From: Lachnospiraceae bacterium
Lineage (GTDB): Bacteria > Bacillota > Clostridia > Lachnospirales > Lachnospiraceae
DNA length: 64,000 nt
NCBI GenBank assembly: GCA_900753305.1
Contig: CAADYR010000149.1
Location: 32,823 to 96,822, forward strand
Direction: 5' to 3'
Shown here: piece after piece, positions 27,412 to 34,816 of the stretch
How the letters are laid out: every line of letters begins with the position of its first letter
How positions within the stretch are numbered: position 1 is the stretch's first letter
Notes under the pieces: generated by a model
The model's database searches: none
What the model saw: the letters and a program-made list of their open reading frames with translations, nothing else
Told to the model about the DNA's origin: nothing
Made by a program: the position numbers and the translations under genes

Positions 27412-27717
27412 ATGTACGCAATTATTGCAACAGGTGGAAAGCAGTACAAGGTTTCCGAAGGTGATGTTATTAAGGTTGAAAAGCTTAATGCAGAAGCTGG
27501 AAATACTGTAACTTTTGACAACGTGATTGCTGTTAGCAATGATTCTCTTAAAGTTGGCGCTGATGTTGCTAATGCTACTGTAACAGCTACTGTTATGGAA
27601 CAGGGCAGAGGCAAGAAAGTCATCGTTTACAAGTATAAGAGAAAGACTGGCTATCACAAAAAGAACGGTCATAGACAAGCATACACACAGGTTAAGATTG
27701 ACAAAATCAACGCTTAA
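27412..27717 (+). CDS. rplU: 50S ribosomal protein L21
   Basis: 101 residues, normal length. Binds 23S rRNA. MYAIIATGGKQYKVSEGDVIKVEKL at the N-terminus and GRGKKVIVYKYKRKTGYHKKNGHRQ at the C-terminus are diagnostic. Strong ribosome site AGGAGG. First gene of the L21-Prp-L27 operon. Confidence 0.98.
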   Translation: MYAIIATGGKQYKVSEGDVIKVEKLNAEAGNTVTFDNVIAVSNDSLKVGADVANATVTATVMEQGRGKKVIVYKYKRKTGYHKKNGHRQAYTQVKIDKINA

Positions 27718-27740
27718 TAAATGTTATCGGTTTACTTATT

Positions 27741-28070
27741 ATGACTACGATTACCATTTATAAATCCGATAAGGGTAGCTACAAAGGTTTTACCTGCAAA
27801 GGTCATGCCGGATATGCATTATCTGGTAAAGACATTGTATGTGCAGCCACTTCTATTTTGGTTATCAATACAATTAATTCTCTTGAGATTCTTGCTCATG
27901 AGGAAATGATTGTGAATGAGGACGAGACGACTGGTTACATCGACTGTCGTTTTCAGAATGAGGCTGGCGAACATGCAAAGCTTTTGATAGATTCCATGAT
28001 ATTGGGTTTAGAAAGCATTGTAGAACAATGCGGCAAGAAGTATTTAAGACTCAAATTCGAGGAGGTGTAA
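27741..28070 (+). CDS. prp: Ribosomal-processing cysteine protease Prp
   Basis: 109 residues. Removes the N-terminal extension of L27, needed for ribosome assembly in Firmicutes. The catalytic His and Cys are seen in FTCKGHAGYALSGKDIVCAATS. It lies between rplU and its substrate gene rpmA, the conserved order. Confidence 0.93.
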   Translation: MTTITIYKSDKGSYKGFTCKGHAGYALSGKDIVCAATSILVINTINSLEILAHEEMIVNEDETTGYIDCRFQNEAGEHAKLLIDSMILGLESIVEQCGKKYLRLKFEEV

Positions 28071-28074
28071 AACC

Positions 28075-28362
28075 ATGATGAAATTAAACCTTCAGTTTTT
28101 TGCTCATAAGAAGGGTGTTGGTTCTACTAAGAACGGTAGAGATTCCGAATCCAAGAGATTAGGTGCAAAAAGAGCAGACGGTCAGTTCGTAAAGGCAGGC
28201 AACATTTTATATAGACAGCGCGGAACAAAGATTCATCCCGGTGTTAATGTTGGTATCGGCGGAGATGACACATTATTTGCATTAGTAGATGGTGTTCTCA
28301 GATTCGAAAGAAAAGGAAGAGATAAGAAACAAGCTTCCGTTTATCCTGTAGAAGAGAAATAA
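28075..28362 (+). CDS. rpmA: 50S ribosomal protein L27 (with Prp-cleaved leader)
   Basis: 95 residues; a second ATG follows directly, so the start could be 28078. The N-terminus MKLNLQFFAHKKGVGSTKNG carries the LQFF-AHKKG site cut by Prp, leaving the mature protein from Ala. The rest (GRDSESKRLGAKRADGQFVKAGNI) is typical L27. GGAGG ribosome site. Last gene before a strong terminator. Confidence 0.98.
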   Translation: MMKLNLQFFAHKKGVGSTKNGRDSESKRLGAKRADGQFVKAGNILYRQRGTKIHPGVNVGIGGDDTLFALVDGVLRFERKGRDKKQASVYPVEEK

Positions 28363-28366
28363 GACT

Positions 28367-28397
28367 AAGGCTTCAGGTGTACCCCTGAAGCCTTTTT
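28367..28397 (+). terminator. Intrinsic terminator after rpmA
   Basis: AAGGCTTCAGG (28367-28377) pairs with CCTGAAGCCTT (28384-28394), followed by TTT. Confidence 0.92.
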
Positions 28398-28458
28398 ATC
28401 ACTTATAAAAATAACTATTTAGATAGTTGCACAAATATGACAGAAAGGTTAGAAATCG

Positions 28459-29754
28459 ATGTTTGCAGATAGAGCGAAAATATATATCCGAAGCGGCAAA
28501 GGCGGCGATGGTCATGTTTCTTTTCGTCGTGAAAAATATGTACCAAACGGTGGGCCTGATGGTGGCGATGGCGGTCATGGCGGCAGCGTTATTTTTGAAG
28601 TAGACGAAGGTCTTAATACATTGACCGATTTTCGGCATATTAGAAAATATGCTGCACAGGATGGTGAGCAGGGCGGTAAACGTAACTGCCGTGGCAAAGA
28701 CGGGAAAGACATTATAATCAAAGTCCCAGAAGGTACTGTAATCAAAGAATTAGAATCTGGTAAAATAATTGCCGATATGTCAGGTGAAAATCGCAGACAG
28801 GTTATTTTATCCGGCGGTCGTGGTGGTAATGGCAATCAGCATTATGCAACTTCAACCATGCAGGCACCCAAATATGCCCAGCCAGGACAACCAGCCAAAG
28901 AATTGAATCTTTTTCTTGAATTAAAAGTAATTGCTGATGTTGGATTAGTTGGTTTTCCCAATGTAGGCAAATCGACTCTTCTTTCCCGGGTAACTAATGC
29001 CAGACCCAAGATTGCCAATTATCATTTTACTACTTTGAATCCTAACCTTGGAGTCGTAGATCTTGATGGTGGTAAAGGTTTTGTTATTGCTGACATTCCC
29101 GGATTAATCGAGGGAGCATCAGAAGGTGTTGGCCTCGGTCACGAATTTCTTCGTCATATAGAAAGAACTAAAGTCTTAATTCATCTGGTGGACGCTGCTT
29201 CTACAGAAGGACGTGATCCCATTGCTGACATTTATGCCATTAATAAAGAATTAGAGGCATATAATGCCGATATTGCACACAGACCACAAGTAATCGCAGC
29301 AAATAAAATTGATGCTATATATGCAGAAGAAGGCGAAGATCCTATCGCAAAGATTCGTGCGGAATTTGAACCTAAAGGAATAAAAGTATTTCCCATATCT
29401 GCAGTTTCCGGTCAGGGACTTTCAGAATTATTATACTATGTAAGCGATATGCTTGCAGATATTGATGAAGCCCCTACTGTATTTGAACCGGAATTTAATC
29501 CCGATATAGACATTGTAACAGGCAATGAACCATATACCGTAGAATTCAATCAGAAAGACAATGAATATGTAGTCGAAGGACCAAGAATTGAGAAGATGTT
29601 AGGCTACACAAATTTGGACTCTGAACGTGGTTTCCAGTTCTTCCAGAAGTTCTTAAAGGAAAATGGTATTCTGGATGAATTAGAAGCATTAGGTATTCAA
29701 GAAGGAGATACCGTGCGCATGTATGGTCTTGCATTTAATTATTATAGAGAATAA
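28459..29754 (+). CDS. obgE: GTPase ObgE/CgtA
   Basis: 431 residues. A ribosome-associated GTPase for 50S assembly and stress response. The Gly-rich Obg domain covers 1-158 (GGDGHVSFRREKYVPNGGPDGG); the G domain has GFPNVGKSTLL (G1), DIPGLIEGA (G3) and ANKID (G4); the OCT domain at the C-terminus ends near EGDTVRMYG. RBS AGAAAGG. It starts the obgE-yhbY-nadD-yqeK-rsfS run, a conserved Firmicute order. Confidence 0.97.
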   Translation: MFADRAKIYIRSGKGGDGHVSFRREKYVPNGGPDGGDGGHGGSVIFEVDEGLNTLTDFRHIRKYAAQDGEQGGKRNCRGKDGKDIIIKVPEGTVIKELESGKIIADMSGENRRQVILSGGRGGNGNQHYATSTMQAPKYAQPGQPAKELNLFLELKVIADVGLVGFPNVGKSTLLSRVTNARPKIANYHFTTLNPNLGVVDLDGGKGFVIADIPGLIEGASEGVGLGHEFLRHIERTKVLIHLVDAASTEGRDPIADIYAINKELEAYNADIAHRPQVIAANKIDAIYAEEGEDPIAKIRAEFEPKGIKVFPISAVSGQGLSELLYYVSDMLADIDEAPTVFEPEFNPDIDIVTGNEPYTVEFNQKDNEYVVEGPRIEKMLGYTNLDSERGFQFFQKFLKENGILDELEALGIQEGDTVRMYGLAFNYYRE

Positions 29755-29787
29755 TTTATAAGATAAAGAAAGGTATGGTAATTAAAT

Positions 29788-30078
29788 ATGACAAGTAAAC
29801 AGCGTTCTTATTTAAAAGGACTTGCCATGAATCTTGAACCGGTATTTCAGATTGGTAAATCATCTGTAACACCGGAAAATGTAGAAGCAATTGCTGAAGT
29901 TTTCAATACCAGAGAATTAGTAAAAATTTCAATTCTCAAAAACTGCTTGGATGATCCGAAAGAAATTGCCAATACTGTTGCTGAACGTACCCGTTCCCAA
30001 GTTGTTCAGGTTATTGGTAAAAAATTTGTTCTGTATAAACCTTTTAAAGATAATCCGAAGATTATTCTTCCGAAATAA
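29788..30078 (+). CDS. yhbY: YhbY family RNA-binding (CRM) protein
   Basis: 96 residues, a single CRM domain that binds pre-50S particles. Markers: SKQRSYLKGLAMNLEPVFQIGKSS and the GxxG-like loop at VIGKKFVLYK. It sits between obgE and nadD as usual. Confidence 0.92.
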   Translation: MTSKQRSYLKGLAMNLEPVFQIGKSSVTPENVEAIAEVFNTRELVKISILKNCLDDPKEIANTVAERTRSQVVQVIGKKFVLYKPFKDNPKIILPK

Positions 30079-30093
30079 GTAAAGAGGTATATT

Positions 30094-30702
30094 ATGAATT
30101 TGCTCAATAAAGTTGGAATAATGGGAGGAACCTTTAATCCCGTTCACAATGGACATATCGCTTTAGCCCAATCTGCATACAAGACGCTCGCTCTGGATAA
30201 GGTATTATTTATGCCCAGCGGTAAATCCTATATGAAAAACTGCGTTCTGGATGCCAGGCAACGTATTGCCATGATTGATCGTGCGATTTCCCCTTATCCA
30301 TACTTTGAGCTATCTACAATAGAAGTAGAACGCGCCGGTAACACCTATACCAGCGAAACACTACAGTTATTGAACCAGCAGAACCCGCAGATCCATTATT
30401 ATTTTATTATGGGTGCAGATTCTCTATTTCATATAGAAACTTGGAAAGATCCGGAGATTATTTTTTCTCTTTCTACATTGGTGTGTGCAGTGAGAGATGA
30501 ATATAACCATGATGATTTGGAGAAAAAACGTATTGAATTAGTTCAAAAAGGAGCTGATATTGTTTTATTAAATATGCCTGAAATCAATATTTCCTCCTCA
30601 GACATTCGAAAACGAGTCGGTCAAAAACTACCTATTTCTTCCTTGGTTCCGGATGATGTAGCCAAGTACATTCGACAGGAGCATTTATATGAAGGAAATT
30701 AA
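30094..30702 (+). CDS. nadD: Nicotinate-nucleotide adenylyltransferase
   Basis: 202 residues. Adenylates nicotinate mononucleotide in NAD synthesis. Seen: IMGGTFNPVHNGHIALAQSA (nucleotidyltransferase HxGH), FIMGADSLFHIETWKDP, and the C-terminal INISSSDIRKRVGQ (ISSTxxR). It overlaps yqeK by 14 bases, indicating coupled translation. Confidence 0.95.
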   Translation: MNLLNKVGIMGGTFNPVHNGHIALAQSAYKTLALDKVLFMPSGKSYMKNCVLDARQRIAMIDRAISPYPYFELSTIEVERAGNTYTSETLQLLNQQNPQIHYYFIMGADSLFHIETWKDPEIIFSLSTLVCAVRDEYNHDDLEKKRIELVQKGADIVLLNMPEINISSSDIRKRVGQKLPISSLVPDDVAKYIRQEHLYEGN

Positions 30703-31276
30703 AAAATATCTAAAAAAGCACCTGACAAAAGAGCGATACCATCATACATTAGGTGTAGCATACACTGCGATGGCAATGGCAATGAAATATAATCCACAAC
30801 CGGATAATTCTGAATTCATGACGAAAGCGGAACTGGCTGGATTGTTACATGACTGCGCTAAGTGTATGGATAATAATAAAAAAATAAAAATATGTAACAA
30901 GCATGGTATCTCTTATAGCCAGATTGAATTAGAAAACCCATATTTACTTCATGGTAAAGTTGGCGCTTATATTGCCCGCAAAGAATTCGATATTCAGGAT
31001 GAAGATATCCTCAATGCTATTACATGGCATACTACCGGAATACCTGATATGTCTCTGTTAGAAAAAATAATTTTTGTCGCTGATTACATTGAGCCATCCC
31101 GCAAACCAATTCCAGAGCTGGATTTGATCCGTAAACTTGCCTTTGAAGATATCGATGAAGCAGTAATAAAAATTCTTAAAAATACATTGCAATATCTTAA
31201 TGCAAAAGGCAATCCAATTGATACAATGACTCAAAAAACTTATGACAGTTACATTCAAATGGAAAGAGAGGTTTAA
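30689..31276 (+). CDS. yqeK: YqeK-type HD-domain Ap4A hydrolase
   Basis: 195 residues. A metal-dependent phosphohydrolase that cleaves diadenosine tetraphosphate symmetrically. The HD residues are in RYHHTLGVAYTAMAMA, AGLLHDCAKCM, and ITWHTTG, with FVADYIEPSR further on. Coupled to nadD and to rsfS downstream. Confidence 0.92.
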   Translation: MKEIKKYLKKHLTKERYHHTLGVAYTAMAMAMKYNPQPDNSEFMTKAELAGLLHDCAKCMDNNKKIKICNKHGISYSQIELENPYLLHGKVGAYIARKEFDIQDEDILNAITWHTTGIPDMSLLEKIIFVADYIEPSRKPIPELDLIRKLAFEDIDEAVIKILKNTLQYLNAKGNPIDTMTQKTYDSYIQMEREV

Positions 31277-31280
31277 TATA

Positions 31281-31631
31281 TTGACAAGTAAAGATACCGT
31301 AAAACTTATCATAGATGCTCTTGAAGATAAAAAAGCTGAAAATATTCAAATTATTGATATCAGTGAAATTTCTTCTGTCGCTGATTACTTCGTTATCACT
31401 AATGGAACAAACAGAAGTCAGGTTCAGGCTTTAGCTGATAATGTAGAAGAGAAGCTTGGCAAAGAGGGAATCTACCCCAAGCAAATTGAAGGATATTCAA
31501 ATGCTAACTGGATTCTGCTTGATTATGCAGATATTGTGATCCATGTATTTGATCGTGAAAGCCGTGGATTCTATGACCTTGAAAGAATCTGGAGAGATGG
31601 AAAATTAATTGCTGTAAATGAATTTGCATAA
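31281..31631 (+). CDS. rsfS: Ribosome silencing factor RsfS
   Basis: 116 residues from a TTG start at 31281, with AGAGAGG nine bases upstream. RsfS binds L14 and blocks subunit joining in starvation. Markers: IQIIDISEISSVADYFVITNG, NRSQVQALADNVEEKL, EGYSNANWILLDYADIVIHVF and FYDLERIW. Last gene of the obgE run. Confidence 0.93.
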   Translation: MTSKDTVKLIIDALEDKKAENIQIIDISEISSVADYFVITNGTNRSQVQALADNVEEKLGKEGIYPKQIEGYSNANWILLDYADIVIHVFDRESRGFYDLERIWRDGKLIAVNEFA

Positions 31632-31640
31632 ATAATATAA

Positions 31641-31684
31641 ATGATAATAGCCACAGAATTATTTCTGTGGCTATTATCATTTTC
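31641..31684. terminator. Bidirectional terminator between rsfS and lexA
   Basis: An 18-base perfect stem: ATGATAATAGCCACAGAA (31641-31658) pairs with its complement at 31663-31680 around a 4-base loop, with A and T tracts outside. It serves both convergent genes. Confidence 0.9.
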
Positions 31685-31690
31685 GTATGC

Positions 31691-32308
31691 CTAATGGTAT
31701 AAACGGAAAACTCCAAATACCTTACCCAGAATGTCTACATGATCTACAATAATCGGATCCATTGTATCATTTTCAGGTTGTAATCTGTAATGACCATTCT
31801 CTTTATAATATGTCTTTACAGTAGCAGAATCATCTATCAATGCAACTACAGTATCACCATTCTCTGCAGTATTACAGCAATTAACAAATATCTGATCACC
31901 ATTAAAAATACCAGCATTAATCATACTGTCGCCTTTTACCTTTAATATAAAGGCATCTCCATTTGGCACCATCTCAGTTGGAATAGGAAAATATCCCTCA
32001 ATATTCTGTTCCGCAAGAATAGGCAAACCTGCAGCAACAGTACCTATAATAGGAATACTGGCCATTTCATGTCTGACCATCTGAAAACTATCATCCATAA
32101 TCTCAATAGCACGAGGCTTTGTAGGATCTCTTCTAATATATCCATTCTTCTCCAAAGTTTCTAAGTGAGAATGTACAGAAGAAGTAGATTTTAAATTAAC
32201 TGCCTCGCAGATTTCACGAACAGCAGGTGGATAACCTTTTTTTAATATCTCGGATTTTATGTATTCTAAGATTTCTTTTTGTTTTGCTGTAATTTTACCA
32301 TATGCCAT
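31691..32308 (-). CDS. lexA: LexA repressor
   Basis: 205 residues from the ATG at 32308, with AAAGGAGG 11 bases upstream; longer in-frame starts lack a ribosome site. The SOS master repressor. N-terminal winged helix (ITAKQKEILEYIKSEILKKGYPPAVREIC ... STSSVHSHLETLEKNGYI), autocleavage site in GTVAAGLPILAEQNIEGY (Ala-Gly), catalytic Ser in VKGDSMINAGI and Lys in DSATVKTYYKE. Divergent from the LysM gene, as with lexA-yneA in Bacillus. Confidence 0.96.
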   Translation of the reverse strand: MAYGKITAKQKEILEYIKSEILKKGYPPAVREICEAVNLKSTSSVHSHLETLEKNGYIRRDPTKPRAIEIMDDSFQMVRHEMASIPIIGTVAAGLPILAEQNIEGYFPIPTEMVPNGDAFILKVKGDSMINAGIFNGDQIFVNCCNTAENGDTVVALIDDSATVKTYYKENGHYRLQPENDTMDPIIVDHVDILGKVFGVFRLYH

Positions 32309-32328
32309 TACACATACAACCTCCTTTT

Positions 32329-32362
32329 TTACTATCATAGCATATATCATTTAAAAATGCAA
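32329..32362 (-). promoter_or_regulatory. Candidate lexA promoter
   Basis: Minus-strand TTGCAT, 17 bases, TATGAT, with an extended -10 TG. The first LexA-like box touches its -35 region. Confidence 0.6.
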
Positions 32363-32385
32363 ACGTATATTCCAAATATTTGTTC
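32361..32385. promoter_or_regulatory. Two tandem LexA-like boxes on the lexA side
   Basis: AAACGTATATTC (32361-32372) and AAATATTTGTTC (32374-32385), 13 bases apart. Both fit the loose pattern RAAYN4RTTC, related to the Bacillus box GAACN4GTTC with one or two mismatches each. The placement suits autorepression of lexA. Confidence 0.55.
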
Positions 32386-32405
32386 GCAATTTTGTATTGA
32401 AAGTA

Positions 32406-32434
32406 TTGACATCCAAACAAACATTCTATATAAT
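32406..32434 (+). promoter_or_regulatory. Promoter of the yneA-like gene
   Basis: Consensus TTGACA (32406-32411), 17 bases, TATAAT (32429-32434). Such a strong promoter fits a tightly repressed SOS gene. Confidence 0.85.
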
Positions 32435-32440
32435 CATTGT

Positions 32441-32478
32441 AAACAGTTGTTCGGAAATTATGTTCGGAATATTTGTTC
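32441..32478. promoter_or_regulatory. Three tandem LexA-like boxes on the yneA side
   Basis: AAACAGTTGTTC (32441), GAAATTATGTTC (32454) and GAATATTTGTTC (32467), each 12 bases with one base between. The first lies at the predicted transcript start. Each has one mismatch or fewer to RAACN4GTTC-type boxes. Confidence 0.6.
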
Positions 32479-32510
32479 TGTTCATATTTCTTTTAAAGGA
32501 GGTTAATACC

Positions 32511-32894
32511 ATGATGAAAGCAGAAAACTATTATACACGTGCGGCTTTAAAACGTGAAGCGCGTCAGAAACAGGTTCACCGCAATATAGCTTTGTTAGTA
32601 TTTTCTATTGTCCTTATTCTTTTCCTGGTTCTTTTTATTACCTCAATATCAACACAGGCAAGTGACAGAGAACATATGCCTTCCTATAAATATTTTAAAA
32701 GTATCCAGATTTCTTCTGGTGACACTCTTTGGTCTATTGCAGAAGAAAATATGGATACCCATTATAAACATACATCAGACTATGTTGCAGAAGTAAAAAG
32801 AATGAATTCACTGGATACTGACAAAATTGTTGCAGGCAGTTATCTTATCATTCCATATTATTCTACAGAATTTGTTGGTTCAGATACATATTAA
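32511..32894 (+). CDS. yneA: YneA-like LysM cell division suppressor
   Basis: 127 residues from the ATG at 32511 after AAAGGAGG. One membrane helix at about 27-47 (IALLVFSIVLILFLVLFITS) and a C-terminal LysM domain (SGDTLWSIAEENMDTHY ... AGSYLIIPYY). Size, layout and divergence from lexA match Bacillus YneA, which delays division during SOS. Sequence identity to YneA cannot be measured here, so the name rests on architecture and context. Five LexA-like boxes lie in the shared promoter region. Confidence 0.8.
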   Translation: MMKAENYYTRAALKREARQKQVHRNIALLVFSIVLILFLVLFITSISTQASDREHMPSYKYFKSIQISSGDTLWSIAEENMDTHYKHTSDYVAEVKRMNSLDTDKIVAGSYLIIPYYSTEFVGSDTY

Positions 32895-32903
32895 TGCTTT
32901 CTT

Positions 32904-33962
32904 TTATTTTTCACGTAATTTGACAGCATTAGCAGCCATTCTGCGTCTATCATCCTCTATGGCTGCATAATGTTTTCGAGTCGTATTTACATCCTTATGT
33001 CCAAGGACATCAGCAACCAGATAAATATCGCCGGTTTCACGATATAAAGAAGTACCATACGTGCTACGAAGTTTATGTGGCGTAATTTTCTTTAAATTTG
33101 TAACAAGAGAGGCATATTTCTTTACAAGTTTCTCAACTGCTCTTACAGAAATTCTTTTATTCTGTAAAGAAAGAAACAGCGCATTTTCATTACCTTCTGC
33201 GGGTATGATATGACTACGTTGTTCCAAATAATCTGTAAGTGCAGTCTCAACTTCTTCCCCAAAATAAATAACTGCCTCATAGCCTCCCTTTCGCCGTATT
33301 TTTATACCATTGTTTTTAAAGTCAATATCCTGCAGATCTAATCCTACACACTCAGATACACGCATACCTGTACCTAGTAGTAAAGTAAGCAGGGCAGTAT
33401 CACGAACTTTGGTTTTCTGATGATAATAGAGTTGCTGCTTTGTCATTTTATCTCCAGACTCTACAACATCAAGAAGAAGTGCAACTTCATCAGCATCTAA
33501 TCTGACAATCTCTTTTTCATGTAATTTAGGCATTGGAACTAATGCTGCAGGATTTTTTTCAATCAGTTCATTTCTGAAATAATAGTTGTAGAAGCTACGA
33601 AGCGAAGCCAATTTTCTGGCTTTTCCACGTTCATCATTCATATATTCCTTTCCGTCTTTCACATAGTAAGAACAATATTCCAAATACTCTTCAATATCCA
33701 ATCGTGTAATCTGATCAAGAATATCTATTGTATATTCTTTTATGTCCTTTTTTCCATATAAAGGATTATTATCATGCAGATATTCGAAAAATACCCTAAT
33801 ATCATACGCATAGGCGACTCTGGTTCGAGAAGAAATATATTCCTGCATTCCTCTAAAATATTGTCCACAAAACGGTGGGAGAGTCTCCAGGATTTCTCTT
33901 AAATGTAAAATATTTTCTTTATTTTTCTGTTCATGGTAATTACCTGTGTTATTCTTGTCCAT
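32904..33962 (-). CDS. Xer-type tyrosine recombinase
   Basis: 352 residues from the ATG at 33962 (GGAAGGATGG upstream). A core-binding N-terminal domain is followed by a complete catalytic domain: Arg in LLGTGMRVSECVGL, Lys in IRRKGGYEA, HKLRSTYG (HxxR), LGHKDVNTTRKHYAA (His and nucleophile Tyr). The about 350-residue length and layout resemble the single-recombinase XerS of streptococci more than the about 300-residue XerC/XerD. It overlaps the TtcA-like gene upstream by 14 bases. It could be the chromosome dimer-resolution enzyme or an orphan integrase; no dif-like site was recognised near it. Confidence 0.85.
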   Translation of the reverse strand: MDKNNTGNYHEQKNKENILHLREILETLPPFCGQYFRGMQEYISSRTRVAYAYDIRVFFEYLHDNNPLYGKKDIKEYTIDILDQITRLDIEEYLEYCSYYVKDGKEYMNDERGKARKLASLRSFYNYYFRNELIEKNPAALVPMPKLHEKEIVRLDADEVALLLDVVESGDKMTKQQLYYHQKTKVRDTALLTLLLGTGMRVSECVGLDLQDIDFKNNGIKIRRKGGYEAVIYFGEEVETALTDYLEQRSHIIPAEGNENALFLSLQNKRISVRAVEKLVKKYASLVTNLKKITPHKLRSTYGTSLYRETGDIYLVADVLGHKDVNTTRKHYAAIEDDRRRMAANAVKLREK

Positions 33963-34680
33963 ATCTATTTGACCATCCTTCCATATCACTATTTAAAATC
34001 GCTGTAAACATTCTATCTTTTACTCCAGGATTCTCCCGATTTAGCTGTTGCAACATTTGATGAACATATTCTCGTTTTGTATGCTTATCTGCAGGACAGG
34101 GACTCTTTACAACAGGAACATGATACTTGTTTACAAATCCAATTACATCCGCCTCATTCATATAAATTAATGGTCTGATAACCGTCATATCTGCACGATC
34201 AAGATATGTAACAGGCGAGAACGTATGTAATCTGCCTTCATAAATCAACGACATCATCATGGTCGTTACCACGTCATCCTTATGATGTGCATATGCCACC
34301 TTGTTGCATCCAAGTTCCTTCATTGCATTATTAAGTGCTCCTTTACGCATCTTTGAACAGAGTGCGCAGGGATTATCTTCTTTACGATCTCGAAATACAA
34401 TTTCACCAATATTAGTCCGAATCACTTTGTATGGCACATTTAATTCCTTACACAATGAAACAATTTTATCCAAATTGAGATTTTGAAAACCAAGATCTAC
34501 GGTTACTGCATAGATAGAAAAATGTTTAGGATAATAACGTCTGAGTCCACTTAATGCATAAAGCAATGCTAAACTGTCTTTGCCTCCGGAAATACCCACA
34601 GCAATACAATCGCCTTCTTCAATCATATGATAGTCATCAATAGCCCGTCGTACATGGCTCATTACCTGTTGTAGTTTCAT
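33949..34680 (-). CDS. TtcA-family tRNA thiolation PP-loop protein
   Basis: 243 residues. The ATP-pyrophosphatase P-loop SGGKDSLALLYAL and the CxxC of NPCALCSKMRKGAL place it in the TtcA/TilS superfamily, closest to TtcA, which makes 2-thiocytidine in tRNA using a 4Fe-4S cluster. A later cysteine in KSPCPADKHTKR fits the third cluster ligand. It is shorter than E. coli TtcA (311). The exact tRNA target is not known. Operon with the recombinase gene. Confidence 0.85.
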   Translation of the reverse strand: MKLQQVMSHVRRAIDDYHMIEEGDCIAVGISGGKDSLALLYALSGLRRYYPKHFSIYAVTVDLGFQNLNLDKIVSLCKELNVPYKVIRTNIGEIVFRDRKEDNPCALCSKMRKGALNNAMKELGCNKVAYAHHKDDVVTTMMMSLIYEGRLHTFSPVTYLDRADMTVIRPLIYMNEADVIGFVNKYHVPVVKSPCPADKHTKREYVHQMLQQLNRENPGVKDRMFTAILNSDMEGWSNRYGQE

Positions 34681-34760
34681 CTTATATTCATACCTTTCTT
34701 TACCAAATTCGTAAAATTTATATTATTTTTGTTATATTTAATTTTATACAAATAAAAATG

Positions 34761-34769
34761 TGCTATAAT
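34761..34769 (+). promoter_or_regulatory. Extended -10 promoter of the AI-2E family gene
   Basis: TGCTATAAT, an extended -10 element, 48 bases before the start. No good -35 box is visible. Confidence 0.5.
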
Positions 34770-34816
34770 TAATTTATATCCATTTAAACATGCAGAGAGA
34801 TGGGAGAGTACCAAAA

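Noticed and set aside
33000..34500. dif site near the Xer-type recombinase
   Set aside because: I looked for a two-arm 28-30 base site by eye and found none I could support.
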